This document shows positions 35,385 to 47,662 of a DNA stretch of 64,000 nt, piece after piece. Source of the stretch: Sinotaia quadrata (Eukaryota; Mollusca; Gastropoda; Architaenioglossa; Viviparidae); the NCBI GenBank assembly GCA_028829895.1, contig CM054182.1, positions 14,342,001-14,406,000 on the forward strand. Reading direction: 5' to 3'. Numbering within the stretch: the stretch's first letter is position 1; each line of letters opens with the position of its first letter. Below the pieces are notes generated by a model. The model was not told the DNA's origin. It saw only the letters and a program-made list of their open reading frames with translations, and made no database searches. The translations under genes and the position numbers were made by a program.

Positions 35385-35672
35385 TCGTAAAGTGGTGTGA
35401 TGAGTTTTGGTCAGTAAATGTACAGGGCTGTAATAAGTTTTGGTCAGTAAATGTACAGGGCTGTAATGAGTGTCGGTCAGTAAATGTAAAGGGCTGTAAT
35501 GAGTGTCGGTAAAAAAATGTAAAGGGCTGTAATGAGTGTCGGTAAAAAAAATGTAAAGGGCTGTAATGAGCGTCGGTAAAAAAAATGTAAAGGGCTGTAA
35601 TGAGTGTCGGTAAAAAAAATGTAAAGGGCTGTAATGAGTGTCGGTAAAAAAAAAAATGTAAATGGCTGTTAC
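35385..35672. repeat. Minisatellite, 33-36 bp x 8-9
   Basis: Copies of ATGTAAAGGGCTGTAATGAG followed by TGTCGGTAAAAAA, with a variable A run. Confidence 0.93.
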
Positions 35673-35689
35673 AAGTTTTGTAAAAAGAC

Positions 35690-36260
35690 CGTAATGAAAT
35701 CTGATTTGTAAATGCTCTTGGTTTCATAATTGTAACGGTCATACTTTCAGTTTCTATGTCTGTTCCTGTTACAATGTCTATAAGGGATTTTCTTGTACTG
35801 AAGCTTGTCTGGAGATTGATTAAATTTGCTGTCCTCGTTAAGTGGAATGTTATTTGACCACTCCCTAGGTGATGCTAAGGAAGTGGGTGGGTATATGATT
35901 CTTTTGTTACTGCTGATAAATGGTTAGCGTAACAGGTTGACCCATACGGCAAATCACGCTCCATGATTTTGTATATATTGCCCTCTAATTTGTTTCTGTT
36001 TTACTACAATTGATATGGATATTGCGTAGCATATAATTTGTCATTGACCTTCAAAGTGATTTATTGTGCACTCAGCTGTGTAGCCAACCAAAACGTCTGC
36101 CACTCCTCGCATGCGGTCAGAAGAATGTAGGTCAAGTAAACTAAAGTGAACCGTTAGTCCATACTTGGGGGTATAGAGGATGGGAGTAGTGATTTGTACA
36201 GGTGGGTGAGGCTAACGGAATGCCCCGTAGCCATAACTGGACATTTGAGTTCCGCTCATG
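35690..36260. other. Unique spacer
   Basis: Nothing recognised. Confidence 0.4.
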
Positions 36261-36564
36261 ACGTACGCGAAACTAAATTCCGGTCATTTTCATGCTGTGC
36301 CATGCCATTCAGAATAGTTAACCTGTAAGTGCTGGAATAAGGGTTTCTGAGAGTTACACAGATTGGTAAGCATATATATATGTTGACTTCACAATAGTAA
36401 TTGAAATGTATTATTAATTATTATTTTGGAGATTTCTTATTGATGAATATTTGAAGCTAATGTGTATTTTTTCCCCCGGAAAGCTATTGTGTGGAGTTTG
36501 CAGCAAACTATTCTGAATGGCATGGCACAGCATGAAAATGACCGGAATTTAGTTTCGCGTACGT
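36261..36564. mobile_element. Perfect 59-bp inverted repeat flanking 186 bp: putative fold-back element or MITE
   Basis: The arms 36261..36319 and 36506..36564 are exact reverse complements (outer end ACGTACGCGAAAC, inner end CAGAATAGTT). The inside has no coding frame. No convincing target duplication is visible, and a 35-bp array starts right at the right edge. Confidence 0.7.
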
Positions 36565-36822
36565 TTGTGAATTTGCTTGCCATAAGATTGATGAATTCAT
36601 TGTGAATTTGCTTGCCATGAGATTGATGAATTCATTGTGAATTTGCTTGCCATAAGATTGATGAATTCATTGTGAATTTGCTTGCCATGAGATTGACGAA
36701 TTCATTGTGAATTTGCTTGCCATAAGATTGATGAATTCATTGTGAATTTGCTTGCCATAAGATTGATGAATTCATTGTGAATTTGCTTGCCATAAGATTG
36801 ATGAATTCATTGTGAATTTCAG
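36565..36822. repeat. Minisatellite, 35 bp x 7.4
   Basis: Copies of TGTGAATTTGCTTGCCATAA followed by GATTGATGAATTCAT, starting at the edge of the inverted repeat. Confidence 0.95.
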
Positions 36823-37054
36823 GTTTATGCGAGAGAGATGCCAGACAGCTTCTCAGAAACCAAAGACATATATTCCTGAATGAAAGGAATACCCTGATAA
36901 CTAAACTTCTGGTCCGAATTAGACTCAACAAGCAGTGGCTCTTTACTACCCCCTATCCCACCCCACTCCCGGGGAACTAGCTCATAAATTCTGGATATCA
37001 GGATTGCCAAGGTTACTTACATTGGGCATAGCACAAGAAGAATCATACTCCTAC

Positions 37055-37365
37055 TTGTTTCTCGGGAGAATATTGCAGCCCCAAATTTGCCTATTTCTCG
37101 GGAGAATATTAAAGCCACAAATCTGCCTATTTTTCGGGAGAATATTACAGCCCCAAATTTGCCTATTTCTCGGGAGAATATTGCAGCCCCAAATTTGCCT
37201 ATTTCTCGGGAGAATATTAAAGCCACAAATCTGCCTATTTTTCGGGAGAATATTACAGCCCCAAATTTGCCCATTTCTCGGGAGAATATTATTAAAGCCC
37301 CAAATCTGCCTATTTCTCATAATATTACAGCCCCAAATTGTCTGTTTCTCTGGAAAATAGTTTAG
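37055..37365. repeat. Minisatellite, 36 bp x 8 (subfamily 1)
   Basis: Copies of CTCGGGAGAATATTACAGCC followed by CCAAATTTGCCTATTT. Open on both strands because 36 is 12 codons. Confidence 0.94.
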
Positions 37366-37575
37366 TTGAAAATGCACATATTTCTTGGGAGAAAATAGTT
37401 CGTAGAAAAAATAGTATATCCCAAGACTTGCCAGTTGGTAGAAAAAATAGTATATCCCAAGATTTGCCAGTTGGTAGAAAAAATAGTATAGCCCAAGATT
37501 TGCTAGTGTGTAGAGAAAATAATATAGCCGAAGACGTACCAGATTGTAGAGAATATAGCTGAAGTCTTGCCAGTT
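37366..37575. repeat. Minisatellite, 36 bp x 5 (subfamily 2)
   Basis: Copies of AGAAAAAATAGTATATCCCA followed by AGATTTGCCAGTTGGT. Aligns with subfamily 1 (AATA.TA.A.CCC.A.ATTTGCC), so the two arrays share an ancestor. Confidence 0.9.
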
Positions 37576-37754
37576 GCTTTTCAATCCAGTCTTTGGACAA
37601 CTTGTAATTTTGCAAATACCCTTTTCACACAGACAAAATTAGTGATAGACATAATGCCAAGTCCTGAAATACCAAATTATGAAAGCATAGTGAGTCAGAT
37701 TTACCAGCTACACATTTTTCAATGACGATTCTAATTCACTATCAAGTTTTGCTC

Positions 37755-38275
37755 TCACGTTGTTCAGAGTCACAATAAAGCTTTCTTCTCGCTCTGTGAA
37801 GGTTGTTATAATCAACAGTTCAGTCACAATAAAGCTTTCTTCTCGCTCTGTGAAGGTTGATATAATCAACAGTTCAGTCACAATAAAGCTTTCTTCTCGC
37901 TCTGTGAAGGTTGTTATAATCAACAGTTCAGTCACAATAAAGCTTTCTTCTGGCTCTGTGAAGGTTGTTATAATCAACAGTTCAGTCACAATAAAGCTTT
38001 CTTCTCGCTCTGTGAAGGTTGTTATAATCAACAGTTCAGTCACAATAAAGCTTTCTTCTCGCTCTGTGAAGGTTGTTATAATCAACAGTTCAGTCGCAAT
38101 AAAGCTTTCTTCTCGCTCTGTTAAGGTTGTTATAATCAACAGTTCAGTCGCAATAAAGCTTTCTTCTCGCTCTTTTAAGGTTGTTATAATCAACAGTTCA
38201 GTCGCAATAAAGCTTTCTTCTCGCTCTGTTAAGGTTGTTATAATCAATAGTTCAGAGTCACAATATACATCTTTC
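37755..38275. repeat. Minisatellite, 54 bp x 9-10
   Basis: Near-identical copies of ACAATAAAGCTTTCTTCTCG followed by CTCTGTGAAGGTTGTTATAA. Because 54 is 18 codons, long frames (179-204 codons) stay open on both strands. Not a gene. Confidence 0.95.
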
Positions 38276-38384
38276 TTCTCGCACTGTGGAGAAATTGCAA
38301 TAAGTCAACAGCTCAGTCATAAATTGATAGAACTGGACAGTTTCGTCAACACTCAACATCTTCATTTGTGCTGAGCCTGATGAC

Positions 38385-38660
38385 TTGGCTCTTTCAGTGT
38401 TGTCATCTTCAACCTTTCAGTGTTGTCATCTTCAACCTTTCAGTGCTGCCATCTTCAACCTTTCAGTGTGGCCATCTTTAGCCTTTCAATGTTGTCATCT
38501 TTAACCAACCTTTCAATGTTGTCATCTTTAACCTTTCAATGTTGCCATCATTAGCCTTTCAATGTTGTCATCTTTAACCTTTCAATGTTGCCATCTTTAG
38601 CCTTTCAATGTTGCCATCTTTAACCTTTCAATGTTGCCATCTTGAACCTTTCAGCATGTT
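38385..38660. repeat. Minisatellite, about 23 bp x 12
   Basis: Copies of CCTTTCAATGTTGCCATCTT followed by TAA. Confidence 0.93.
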
Positions 38661-39005
38661 CCTCATCCCTTTGGCTTTGCAATTCAGGTAATACGGTTTT
38701 AGTCACAGCCGCATTTCCTGCCTGCTTTAAAAGCTCCATTAGCTATTAGGATTCTGACATTTCCTCAACTCTTTTTGGCCGTTTTTTTCTCCTCTGAGCT
38801 TCATTGTCCCAAGTTTGCTGCTTCATTTTACCATAAGCTGAAATTAGCTAGTCAATTCACGGTAATCTGATGATAGCTTGACATAAATTATTGACAGTCA
38901 ATTCAATTTAATTTGATGATAGTTGGACATAATAATATAGATTTGACAAGATATCATACGATTACTAAAACAAAAATGTTATGTTTCTAGCTACCGAGTA
39001 TGTTA
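38661..39005. other. Unique spacer
   Basis: AGTCAATTCA...TGATGATAG.TTGACATAA occurs twice (about 38850-38930). No gene. Confidence 0.4.
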
Positions 39006-39007
39006 AT

Positions 39008-39210
39008 GTCTCATAACTCATTCTTAAATACTAAGTAAACAAAAGTCTCACAACTCATTCTTAAATACTAAGTAAACAAAAGTCTCATAACTCATTTTTA
39101 AATACTAAGTAAACAAAAGTCTCATAACTCATTCTTAAATACTAAGTCTCATAACTCATTCTTAAATACTAAGTCTCATAACTCATTCTTAAATACTAAG
39201 TCTCATAACT
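39008..39210. repeat. Minisatellite, 38-bp units shortening to 25 bp
   Basis: CTCATAACTCATTCTTAAAT followed by ACTAAGTAAACAAAAGT; the right-hand copies lack the AAACAAAAG part. Confidence 0.92.
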
Positions 39211-39444
39211 AACCCTTTTTAAAAGCGATGTTGGTTGATGACTTTGATCTGATTATCTCATGGATTAATTCCATTCTAAACCCAACTTGCTGAAGTGAAT
39301 TGTTAACATCAGAACTGAAAAACTGACAACAATGAAGCACCATACAGTACACTAGTACTATGTACAAGAAACTCATTTCCCATCGAGAGATTGGAAGGAA
39401 ATTGCTCAAAGGAAAGAAACTTCTCTTCAAAGCTCAATCGCATC

Positions 39445-39865
39445 GCACATTTAATACCATTAATTACAAGTACAGTGTACAGTTAACACCATTAATTGTA
39501 AGTGCAGTGTGCGCTGTTAATACCGTTTATTACAATTTACAAGTACAGTACAATGTATAGAGTTAATATCATTCATTATAAATGTACTATGTACAGTTAA
39601 TACCATTAATTACAGGTACAGTGTATAGAGTAAATGCACTATGTACAGTTAATACCATTAATTATAGGTACAATGTGTACAGTTAATATAATTAATTATA
39701 AGTACAGTATGTATAAGCACATGTGTACAGATAATACCATTAATTATTATAAGTGTAGTGTGTACATGTATTACCATTAATTATAAGTGCAGTTTGTACA
39801 GGTATTGCCATTAATTATAAATGCAGTGTGTACAGGTATTGCCATTAATTATAAATGGAGTGCAG
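39445..39865. repeat. Minisatellite, about 30-40 bp, degenerate
   Basis: Copies of GTTAATACCATTAATTATAA followed by GTGCAGTGTGTACA. Confidence 0.9.
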
Positions 39866-40034
39866 CATATAATAGCTTGATTTAGGATTTCATAACTTAT
39901 TCATAATCCAGACCCCAGTGTAGAATCACATGAATAGTATATATACTTACGTAATTAAGAAGCAAGAGATAAAATTACAACAACTGCAAATGCACTGTCA
40001 ACATTTTTATCTTCCTATAGTTTCTTTCTTAACA

Positions 40035-40525
40035 CTCTTGGCTAGTAGTTCTGACACTTAATTGTTAATCCTAGACTGGTGGCAAGTAGTTCTGACACTT
40101 CATTGTTAATCCTAGACTGGTGGCTAGTAGTTCTGACACTTAATTGTTAATCCTAGACTGGTGGCTAGTAGTTCTGACACTTAATTGTTAATCCTAGACT
40201 GGTGGCTAGTAGTTCTGACACTTAATTGTTAATCCTAGACTGGTGGCTAGTAGTTCTGACACTTAATTGTTAATCCTAGACTGGTGGCTAGTAGTTCTGA
40301 CACTTCATTGTTAATCCTAGACTGGTGGCTAGTAGTTCTGACACTTCATTGTTAATCCTATACTGGACACTCTTGGCTAGTAGTTCTGACACTTAATTGT
40401 TAATCCTAGACTGGTGGCTAGTAGTTCTATCTGACACTTCATTGTTAATCGTAGACTGGACACTCTTGGCTAGTAGTTCTCTCTGACACTTCATTATTAA
40501 TCCTTGACTGGACAGTCTTCATTGG
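40035..40525. repeat. Minisatellite, 41 bp x 11
   Basis: Copies of CTAGTAGTTCTGACACTTAA followed by TTGTTAATCCTAGACTGGTGG. Confidence 0.95.
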
Positions 40526-40995
40526 TACTCCACTAGGATAGTTCCGATAGCTGAACACACTGCTAGCCAGAGGGGCATGACCCCAAACTCTAGTGCTTGT
40601 CTCCCCTTAAGGAGGAGAAAATTATCGACTGCTCGCTTAGTGCTTGTTAGCTCTTACAGCTTTTAGAAAATTATCGACCTCCCGCACGTACCACGTGTAT
40701 TGTACACGCAACACTACTCACACACACACAAAGTATGAGTATTCTATTTACTGCAAACAGTCACAAATGTGCACTTTTTTATTGGGTAGTGTGCACTATT
40801 TGCCGGGTAGCTGTAAGAGACAAGTTTCACTTAACAAGCAGGTTGGAATAGACCTGTGCTATTTTTAGATCAACCTTCACCCACTTCCTAGGTGATGACA
40901 GGCTTGTCAGCCAAGATTTGAAGACTTTAGAGATTTGTGGAGTTACTATTGACTAGAACTCTAATAAAATGAAACTATTTACTTTAAATGACGAC
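40526..40995. other. Unique spacer
   Basis: Short (CA)n at 40720..40730. Nothing else recognised. Confidence 0.4.
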
Positions 40996-40999
40996 AAAA

Positions 41000-41500
41000 T
41001 TAGTTACAGAGTAGCACTATTTATTGTAAACAGTGACAAAATAATGATAGTGTAACACCACTAACTGTAAACAGCAACAAAAGTAGTGATAGTGTAACAC
41101 TATTGACTGTAAACAATGACAAAATAATGATAGTGTAACACCACTAACTATAAACAGTGACAAAAGTGATAGTGTAACACCACTAACTGTAAACAGTGAC
41201 AAAAGTAGTGATAGTGTAATACTATTGACTGTAAACAGCAATAAGTAATGATGGTGTAACACTTTTGACTGTAAACAGAAAAGTGTAAAACTATTGACTG
41301 TAAAACAGTGACAAAAATAGTGATAGTGTAATACTATTGACTATAGAGACAAAAGAAGTGACAGGGAAACACTATTGACTGTAAACAGCAACAAAAGTGG
41401 TGAAAGTGCATCACGATTGACTGTAAACATTGACGAATGTAACGATAGTGACACTATTGTCTGTAAACAGCAACAAAAGTAGTGATAGTGTGACATGCAC
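41000..41500. repeat. Minisatellite, about 42 bp x 11, abutting R1 copy B
   Basis: Copies of TAACACCACTAACTGTAAAC followed by AGTGACAAAAGTAGTGATAG. Confidence 0.93.
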
Positions 41501-41509
41501 CCCTTTGTT

Positions 41510-41870
41510 ACTGGATATGATTATTATTAATCATCTCTAACTAATTACAAGTGATGGAGAAATCTTAATTTATGTTTATTAATAACTCTCCCAAGGGATA
41601 CCACTCGTCTCTCATTGGTGGATTATACAGGTGTAGTAAAATTATCATTTCCATAGTAATAATATAGACATTTTACTGTCACACATACTTCTGCAGGTAG
41701 AAACTTCTTACTAAAGGAGTAATAAAACCCCATCTTTTATTTATATTTAACGAACCCTCATCCACCCGCTATTACTCCAACATAAGGTTTTAATATGTGG
41801 GCAAGGTTAATAAATTTAACCAATAAATTCATAAAATCAACAATCAAATATACAATGAGTGAGCTGTATA
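41510..41870 (+). repeat. Dispersed repeat R1, copy B
   Basis: Aligns with the reverse complement of 31055..31480 along its length and with the first part of 62930..63108. It begins GATTATTATTAATCAT just after one array, and another array starts about 100 bp after its end. Confidence 0.8.
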
Positions 41871-41969
41871 ATATTTAATGTCCATGTTCTTTACATTGTA
41901 GTAAGTAATATCATTAGAGAGCATTATGTACTCTGAATAGCAGCGTTGCTTAATATTCTTTATTGTATT

Positions 41970-42690
41970 ACGAGAAGAGTGTTATTCTGAATGCCCCGTA
42001 TATTGAAAAGTGTCATTGATAAAAGAGTGAACAATTGCCCCTGAATGTTCAAAATACTAGCGAACGAGCTCTGTTTCTGCTGAACATCTCATTTATTAAT
42101 TAGTGAAACCTCACGCTCCATTTCGTTAGTCAACAGTGCCATTATTCGATGACCCGTGCATTGATGAGTGGTCAGTGTCATCTCTGAATATCCTATGTTG
42201 AAAAGCCTCATACAGTAAAGAGTGACCAGTTTCCTCAAAAAACAATCCAATAAGCGAGCGAGTAGTGTCATTACTACATATCCCATGTTTTGAGTTAGCA
42301 GTGTCAATACTTAATGTCCCATACAATAGGAGCGAGCAGTGTCAATACTTAATGTCCCATACAATAGGAGCGAGCAGTGTCAATACTTAATGTCCCAAAC
42401 AATAGGAGCGAGCAGTGTCAATACTTAATGTCTCATACAATAGGAGCGAGTAGTGTCATTACTTAATGTCCTGTATATTACTAAGTAATCAGTGCCAATA
42501 TTCAGTGTCCTGTATTTGGGTAAAAGAGCAGTGTCAATACTAAATATCCCATATTGCAGTGAGCAGTGTACATGCTGAATGTCCCACATATTAGTGAGCA
42601 GTGTACATACTGAATATCCCACATATTAGCAAACAGTATGCATACTGAATATCCCATATATTAGTGAGTCAGCAGTGCCATTACTGAATA
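41970..42690 (+). repeat. Minisatellite, 38 bp, forward arm of an inverted array pair
   Basis: Copies of GAGCGAGCAGTGTCAATACT followed by TAATGTCCCATACAATAG. Homogeneous at 42290-42460 and degenerate at both ends. Confidence 0.92.
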
Positions 42691-42819
42691 TTCCAAAAGG
42701 AGTGTCTGGTGAACTCACCATTTCTAGTAAGTTCAAAAGGAAATGCTCGTACAGAATATTCCAGTAATTATTTAATTACTGAAAGTGTTTGTTTGCATCC
42801 GCAACATCACTGCTTTCAT

Positions 42820-43028
42820 CGACACCACTCACTAATATATGGGACATACAGTAATAACACTGCTCACTAATATTAGGGACACTCAGTAATAACACTGCTC
42901 ACTTTATAATATATGGGACATTCAGTAATAACACTGCTCACTTTATATGAGACATTCAGTAATAACACTGCTCACTTTATAATATATGGGACATTCAGTA
43001 ATAACACTGCTCTTTATAATATATGCCC
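42820..43028 (-). repeat. Same 38-bp minisatellite in opposite orientation
   Basis: TATGGGACATTCAGTAATAA followed by CACTGCTCAC. Its reverse complement (GTGAGCAGTGTTATTACTGA) matches the right-hand copies of the forward array. Confidence 0.92.
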
Positions 43029-43029
43029 G

Positions 43030-45473
43030 CGTTAAATTCTTATTTTGACTGACCTTGAAAACGACTGACGCACTTGTTCCGCATTTAATGTAAAGCTAAC
43101 GACCTGGCACTCTTGATAAGAAGGCAATCTGCACAAATTAATATATTATTTGTCTAAGAGATGAAAGCTTTTATTTTAAAAAAAACACAAACTGTTTGAA
43201 GGCTTCGTGTTCTTGTGCAACAGAGCGAGTTCGCTCGCCTGACGTGATACAGATTTGAATGAAGAGTTCTATTACGTCAGAAACACGAGTTCTTACGTGG
43301 CTCATCGAGAGTGGTTCGTGGCGTGCATATGCCACGTCCACAAATTTGTTGCCTTTGTTCACTTGACAAGAGGAAGGACTGATTTCCTAGAGTCCTGAGC
43401 AGACCACTTAACATTCGCATTATTCTTTTTGCTTTGAGCAGCTAAGCCGATATGTCAGTATCAAAACCGTAAATCGTCTTGACAGATCGTCTGTCCTTTT
43501 ATAGAGCAGATGTCAGTACCGCAAGAGATAAAACTGACTTGATAAACAGTCTTTTCCTGACGACAATTCTGCAGATCCGTCAGCAGGTTCCCATGACTAT
43601 TTTTCTTTAATTTACATCAAATGTACACGTATATACAAAATACATTCCTTTCTTCCTTAATCGGAGAAAATGAATCAATTAAAAAAAATCCACTGGCAAG
43701 GTTAGCAAACTTTGTAATTTTACTTTATAGATGTCACGTGATCGAGAATACTGATTTCTTTCCTTGTAGGCCTATGTATTTATAATAAAGAGATTATTGT
43801 TGTTGGGTGACCAATTGACCCTACAAGTACTAGACAATCAACATCATTACTGTGCACTCACGAGATGGCAACACTGACTACTTACCCAAAACACTAGGCT
43901 ATTTGTCTTTAAATACCACCCACCACACCAAATGATGGGCATTATTTATTTACTTTAATTAACAAAAGTAACTGTCATTGTAATGTTTGTAAATTACCAA
44001 AGAGTTTGACTTACTCAAAATAAGCACAAAAATACAATTTAATATATCATAAAATTGTTTGTAAACTAGTTTTCTATACAAGAAGCTTGACTCAAAACAG
44101 GTGAATAAATGGAGTTTATATGTTAACTATTTCTCCTTGGAAAGTTATCTGTGAAAATGTAGTATTCAGTGAATTAGCTTATATTTACACTTGGTAATGA
44201 TAAGAATACACAAGTGCAAAAGGAAGCATTAACTCAAATAAAAAAGCAGATATTTAAGCACAAGATTCTCTTAATTGATGCAAGAAGAAGTGTAGCTGTA
44301 AACTTTGTGTAAATTGTCGGCATTTAAACTACAGTTTTAAAAGTTTTAACTTTAAAATAAAGTAAAATTAATTTAAAACTGTGAACCAAAATACTAATTG
44401 AACCCAATTATTGAAATCAAGTGAAAACCAGCTTAAACAGCCATATTTAACTTGAACCTGTAAATTGTAATAACAAGAAAAGATATACTCGAGGACATTT
44501 AAATCTGATACTTAGACTCAATATGGGCACTCAAATAAGTCAACTGTAAACAGTCAGATTATTTCAAACTTAAAAAGTGGTATTAAGTTCAGTTAGGAAA
44601 TTTAAATCTAATCAAAAGCTTTAGTTAAAAAAATTTAAATGTGGCATGTAACCTTGGGTCTGAACATGATAGGAAAGAAATTAAGGTATGAAAATTAGAC
44701 ATTCAATGAATTAATGTTACAGCAAGAAGTACTAAAAAATTTGGTGTGAACCACTAACCACATTTTAAAGTTTCAGAATTCTCAGAGAATTTGAATGTAT
44801 TTGTTTATAATTTAAAACTATAAACATAATTTGTGTGGTGTTATTGGTGTCTTAATTAAGAATGGATACATGTTATATGTAATGAAACCATACTGTTAAT
44901 GCCTCAATGAATAACACTTTATAATGCCTCAGTTAAGACCAATTCCTTACTCACAGTGACTCAAGAATATGAAGATCCTTTACTTACAACATTCAGAGAT
45001 GAGTCTATCTACATCTTTCAAATTGCAACACACAGAAAACGAAGGATTGCCATTTGATTGCCAAACACACAGAACAAACATGAAAAATGACAAACACTTT
45101 AACAGCAGGAAAACACTTTACACAAACAGAAGAAACATGAAAAACGACTAAAACTTTAACAGGAAAACACTTTTCACAAAGGACCAGAACTACTTCCAAA
45201 ATTTCAGTCCATGCTTAGTTCCACACATAGACAAATTCTGTTAGTGCGCATTAAATGCAAATAGATTTATTCAATAAATTTATCAAACATCACACAGAAT
45301 TCATCAGATCAACAAAATTACAATATTTTCTTTTCTTCCTTAGTTCTGTATATGTACATCATTGTATCATACCACTATCACACAAATTTCCAAACCAGAA
45401 TTAGGTGACACTCAGAACCCATGTACACTGATTGATCAGATGTCACAGCACTCAAATGTGTGACAACGCAGTA
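43030..45473. other. Gene-free 3' flank, mostly unique
   Basis: AT-rich unique sequence with no coding signal. It includes a two-copy direct repeat of about 57 bp at 45078..45178 (AACATGAAAAATGAC... then AACATGAAAAACGAC...). There is no minisatellite of more than three copies. Confidence 0.5.
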
Positions 45474-47662
45474 TTTATTTTGTGACATTACAGCACTCTC
45501 TTGTATGTGGGTAAATATCAAAGTACAAATTAAAATACAGTAAATTTAGAGTTTAAAAACAATCACATTAGCATGCTAATAGATTCAGCAAAATACAAAA
45601 CACTGTGACGGCAACTATATTCATGTACACATTTGACAGCATTTCCTTATGAAAATAGAAAATAATTTATCAAAGTATTTTCTCTAGCCAAACATGGGAT
45701 AGATAACAATTAGAAAGTATTATTTATAGGCCACACATCACTTGTCAAAGAGGTATATAAAGTGAAATTAGTCCTCGCATAAAAGTGCACATAGTTTAAT
45801 CCTCTGACAAACTCATACTTCATTAGGCCAAACTCATCCATGCACTTTTGCAATCTTTACCATCGACAAGAAAGGGGATTTAATTACAACTAATACAAGT
45901 GACAAAGGAATATGAATAAGAAAAAACTCTCAAAGAGAAGAGAATAAATAATTGATAAGAAGACAATCAAATGAAGAATAAAGATAGAAGACAAGAACTG
46001 TGCAAGAATAGAATGTATGCCAGGGGAAAAAAAACTATGAGAAACCAAATGCAGAAAATGAGAGAAGAAAAGAACTTAGCATGAAGAAATTTAAATGAAG
46101 AATGATGGCTTAACTGTGCCAGCCAATGATGAATATCTGATCATCTCTCTTTCTAATAAGGAGCGAGTTAGTGGAGTACATTGGGGATCTCTCATCTGCA
46201 CTGAAATATATGAATTACTACAAACAGACCCTTATTTGTAAGGACAAAAAAAAGGGATCCTTGATTGCTGTAAAAGTGTTTCCAAATGCAAAGTTTTAAT
46301 GTATGGACTCTCAGACATGCGATTAAGAACTTGCATTCCGAAAAGACAAGAAAGTATCCAAGAAATATAAACATGGATACAGCAAGAAGCAACAGAGTGA
46401 GGAGCGTTCACATGGGTTAAATATTAGCAAGGGAAAATCTACTAGTGTGTGTGCTTTGCAGACTAAATGAAGCTTTGCAATGCAATTCAATTTTTTTTTT
46501 TTTTTTGGTAATACAATAGTACATATATCATGTGTGATTTTAAAAGAAATGTAAATTTTTATTCTAGCAAACAAAAGTAGTTTCTTTAACCATAAACATC
46601 ATACTTTTACACACACATACACACTGAAACACAAGAAGAAATCACAGATGTTGACAATGTAGATTTTCTCCAGTCCTTGTGATAAGTCAGAGATGCTCTC
46701 AAAGGGATCTTATTTTAATATATAAGAAACAAATAAAAATAAATTTAAAAAACCCAACAAATAAACAATTAAATTATATTCTCTCAACTGTAAACCTTTT
46801 AAGTTAAATATTCTGCTCCAATAATAATTCACTGTAATCACTGAGAACTATGAAATGATCTCTTCAGATTCAGAGAAATGCAAATATTGACTCAGTGATC
46901 CTCTCACAGGAAGAAAATTAGGTTTGCGGGCTGGAATCATCTTATGAAAAAAGAGTCAAGAGGTATACATATATTAATTAATCAGATAAGTAAGCAAATA
47001 GGAGACTGTAAGTCACGTCAAGAGAGGTGGACATCTGACACCAGAGTCCTCAGCAAACATCAAATCACATTCCAATAATTCAGCAAGAGTCAGTTGTAAA
47101 TGCCACCAACAATGACCTATTTATGATCTGTCTGTTTTCCATCTCATGTAGGTGTTCTATCTCTATGCAGGGGAGGTGTGAATGATGCCTCAGGCAAAAA
47201 AAATTACTACATTCCAGTATACTTTCAACATTCTATATAATGAACATTGCAGCCACAAATGTAACAGGCTCTTCATGTAGCACTGACACATACCCAATAG
47301 GTTTGGTAATTGCTAGTCAAGACACAGTTAAGGCTGAAGAAACAAGTGGTCTAAGACTAAAAAATACTCTTGCCAACCTCAAAAGGAAACTGCACAGCAC
47401 AGTTCACAAGATATATATTTTCAGTGTCAGCAAAGCCAAGGACTGACAGCACAGTTCACAGGATACTTCTTTTTAGTGTCAGCAAAGCCAAGATCTGAAA
47501 AGAGCAGGCTCTAACTAATGCAGTGGTTTACTTTCCATAGACAATACCTTCTAAATCACCAGTGGTGGCATTGGCATATCGGATTTCTGGCGAGGGTACA
47601 CAAAAAGCAGGCCATGCATGGGCATACATGTCATTCTCCATGATGCCATTGTCATAAGTTAG
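45474..47662 (-). other. Probable 3' UTR of the NET-family gene
   Basis: AT-rich, unique sequence below the TGA, with no array. AATAAA on the minus strand (TTTATT on plus) occurs at 46558..46563, giving a 3' UTR of about 1.1 kb, and again at 45474..45479 (about 2.2 kb). A T15-type run on plus (about 46492..46506) lies just beyond the first signal. The real end is unknown. Confidence 0.35.

Noticed and set aside
36935..37584. Frames of 141 and 177 codons
   Set aside because: Readthrough of two 36-bp minisatellites; no family signal.
37708..38374. Frames of 179 and 204 codons open on both strands
   Set aside because: The 54-bp unit is 18 codons without stops on either strand; this is a periodicity artefact.
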